Of a stretch of 5,783 bases of DNA, positions 5,421-5,783 are shown in pieces. Both the position numbers and the translations under genes were made by a program. Position 1 is the first letter of the stretch. Each line of letters starts with the position of its first letter. The notes below the pieces were generated by a model. It was not told the origin of the DNA. It ran no database searches and was given only the letters and a program-made list of their open reading frames with translations. Source of the stretch: an uncultured Peptococcaceae bacterium (GTDB lineage: Bacteria > Bacillota > Peptococcia > Peptococcales > Peptococcaceae); the NCBI GenBank assembly GCA_902496505.1, contig CABVBB010000167.1, positions 1 through 5,783 on the forward strand, in the 5' to 3' direction.

Positions 5421-5783
5421 TCAAGGATAAACGATATTGTATTTGAGGCCCATGGTTTCCTCCAGCCCCATCATCAGATTCATATTTTGAACAGCCTGCC
5501 CGCTGGCGCCCTTGACCAGATTGTCAATGACTGAGACGACGATGATGCGTCCTGTCCGCGCGTCCCAGACCGGCGCTACATCGCAGTAATTAGAGCCCTG
5601 CACCCATTTGGTCTGGGGCAGATTTTTGCGATCGCGCACCCGTACGAAATGTTCGTTATCATAAAACGAATGGTAGCACTCATCCAGCATCTCCTGCGTC
5701 AAGGGTTCAGCCGCCTGCATAGTGATGGTAGACAGTATCCCGCGATTCATGGGGATCAAGTGTGGATTGAAGCTCACCAGTAC
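5421..5783 (-). CDS. argC: N-acetyl-gamma-glutamyl-phosphate reductase, C-terminal 120 residues (5' end outside window)
   Basis: ArgC reduces N-acetylglutamyl 5-phosphate to N-acetylglutamate 5-semialdehyde with NADPH, the third step of arginine synthesis, in the cytoplasm. The frame is open to the right edge, so only the last 120 codons and the TGA stop are seen. The visible part opens with VLVSFNPHLIPMNRG, the conserved ArgC segment whose His (visible residue 8) is the proposed catalytic base. Further on come GSNYCDVAP, then VIDNLVKGASGQAVQNMN and a GLEETMGL tail, all diagnostic of the family's C-terminal part. The catalytic cysteine lies upstream and is not in view, so activity cannot be judged. 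The gene heads the argC-argJ-argB-argD series seen here, with argJ starting 34 nt after its stop. The family assignment is very secure. Confidence 0.96.
   Translation of the reverse strand, partial: VLVSFNPHLIPMNRGILSTITMQAAEPLTQEMLDECYHSFYDNEHFVRVRDRKNLPQTKWVQGSNYCDVAPVWDARTGRIIVVSVIDNLVKGASGQAVQNMNLMMGLEETMGLKYNIVYP

Noticed and set aside
4385..5446. A 353-codon open frame on the plus strand, antisense to argJ
   Set aside because: It is the mirror of a clearly conserved gene; its product is rich in His, Arg and Cys without motifs, and no ribosome binding site or family resemblance supports it.
5761..5770. TGTGGATTGA resembling a DnaA box
   Set aside because: It does not match TGTGGATAA, lies within conserved argC coding sequence (PHL), and has no neighbouring boxes.

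Overview
The window looks like part of a Bacillota chromosome, possibly Negativicutes or Clostridia; the lineage call is an inference. It rests on AAAGGAG/GGAGGA-type ribosome binding sites before almost every gene, an argC-argJ-argB-argD gene order, the clostridial look of the TyrA motifs, moderately high G+C, and a Bacillus-type parS site. All supported genes are on the minus strand, so transcription runs from high to low coordinates. I find no supportable gene on the plus strand.

Right part (5783 down to 2102): a compact arginine cluster. The 3' part of argC enters from the right edge, followed by complete argJ, argB and argD, with gaps of 34, 17 and 7 nt. Together they encode the acetylated route from N-acetylglutamate to N-acetylornithine. 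ArgJ returns the acetyl group to glutamate, so this is the cyclic pathway. ArgB carries the N-terminal helix typical of arginine-inhibited kinases, which would make it the likely feedback point.

Middle (2101 to 1873): a 229-nt spacer rich in inverted repeats. A long GC-rich hairpin with a downstream T7 lies just after argD. A second, perfect 10-bp hairpin runs into T5 and is the best terminator candidate. Two more small inverted repeats lie around a weak promoter candidate for tyrA.

Left part (1872 to 1): tyrA (prephenate dehydrogenase without an ACT domain), a 99-residue membrane protein, a 105-residue protein of unknown function, and the start of another small membrane protein that runs off the left edge. 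They are spaced like one transcription unit.

The least expected element is a perfect 16-bp palindrome, TGTTTCACGTGAAACA at 288-303, in the 39-nt gap between the last two genes. It matches the Bacillus-type parS centromere site bound by ParB/Spo0J. It suggests that this metabolic region lies in the origin-proximal part of the chromosome. I see no wholly new system; the uncharacterised small genes beside parS are the least explained part.
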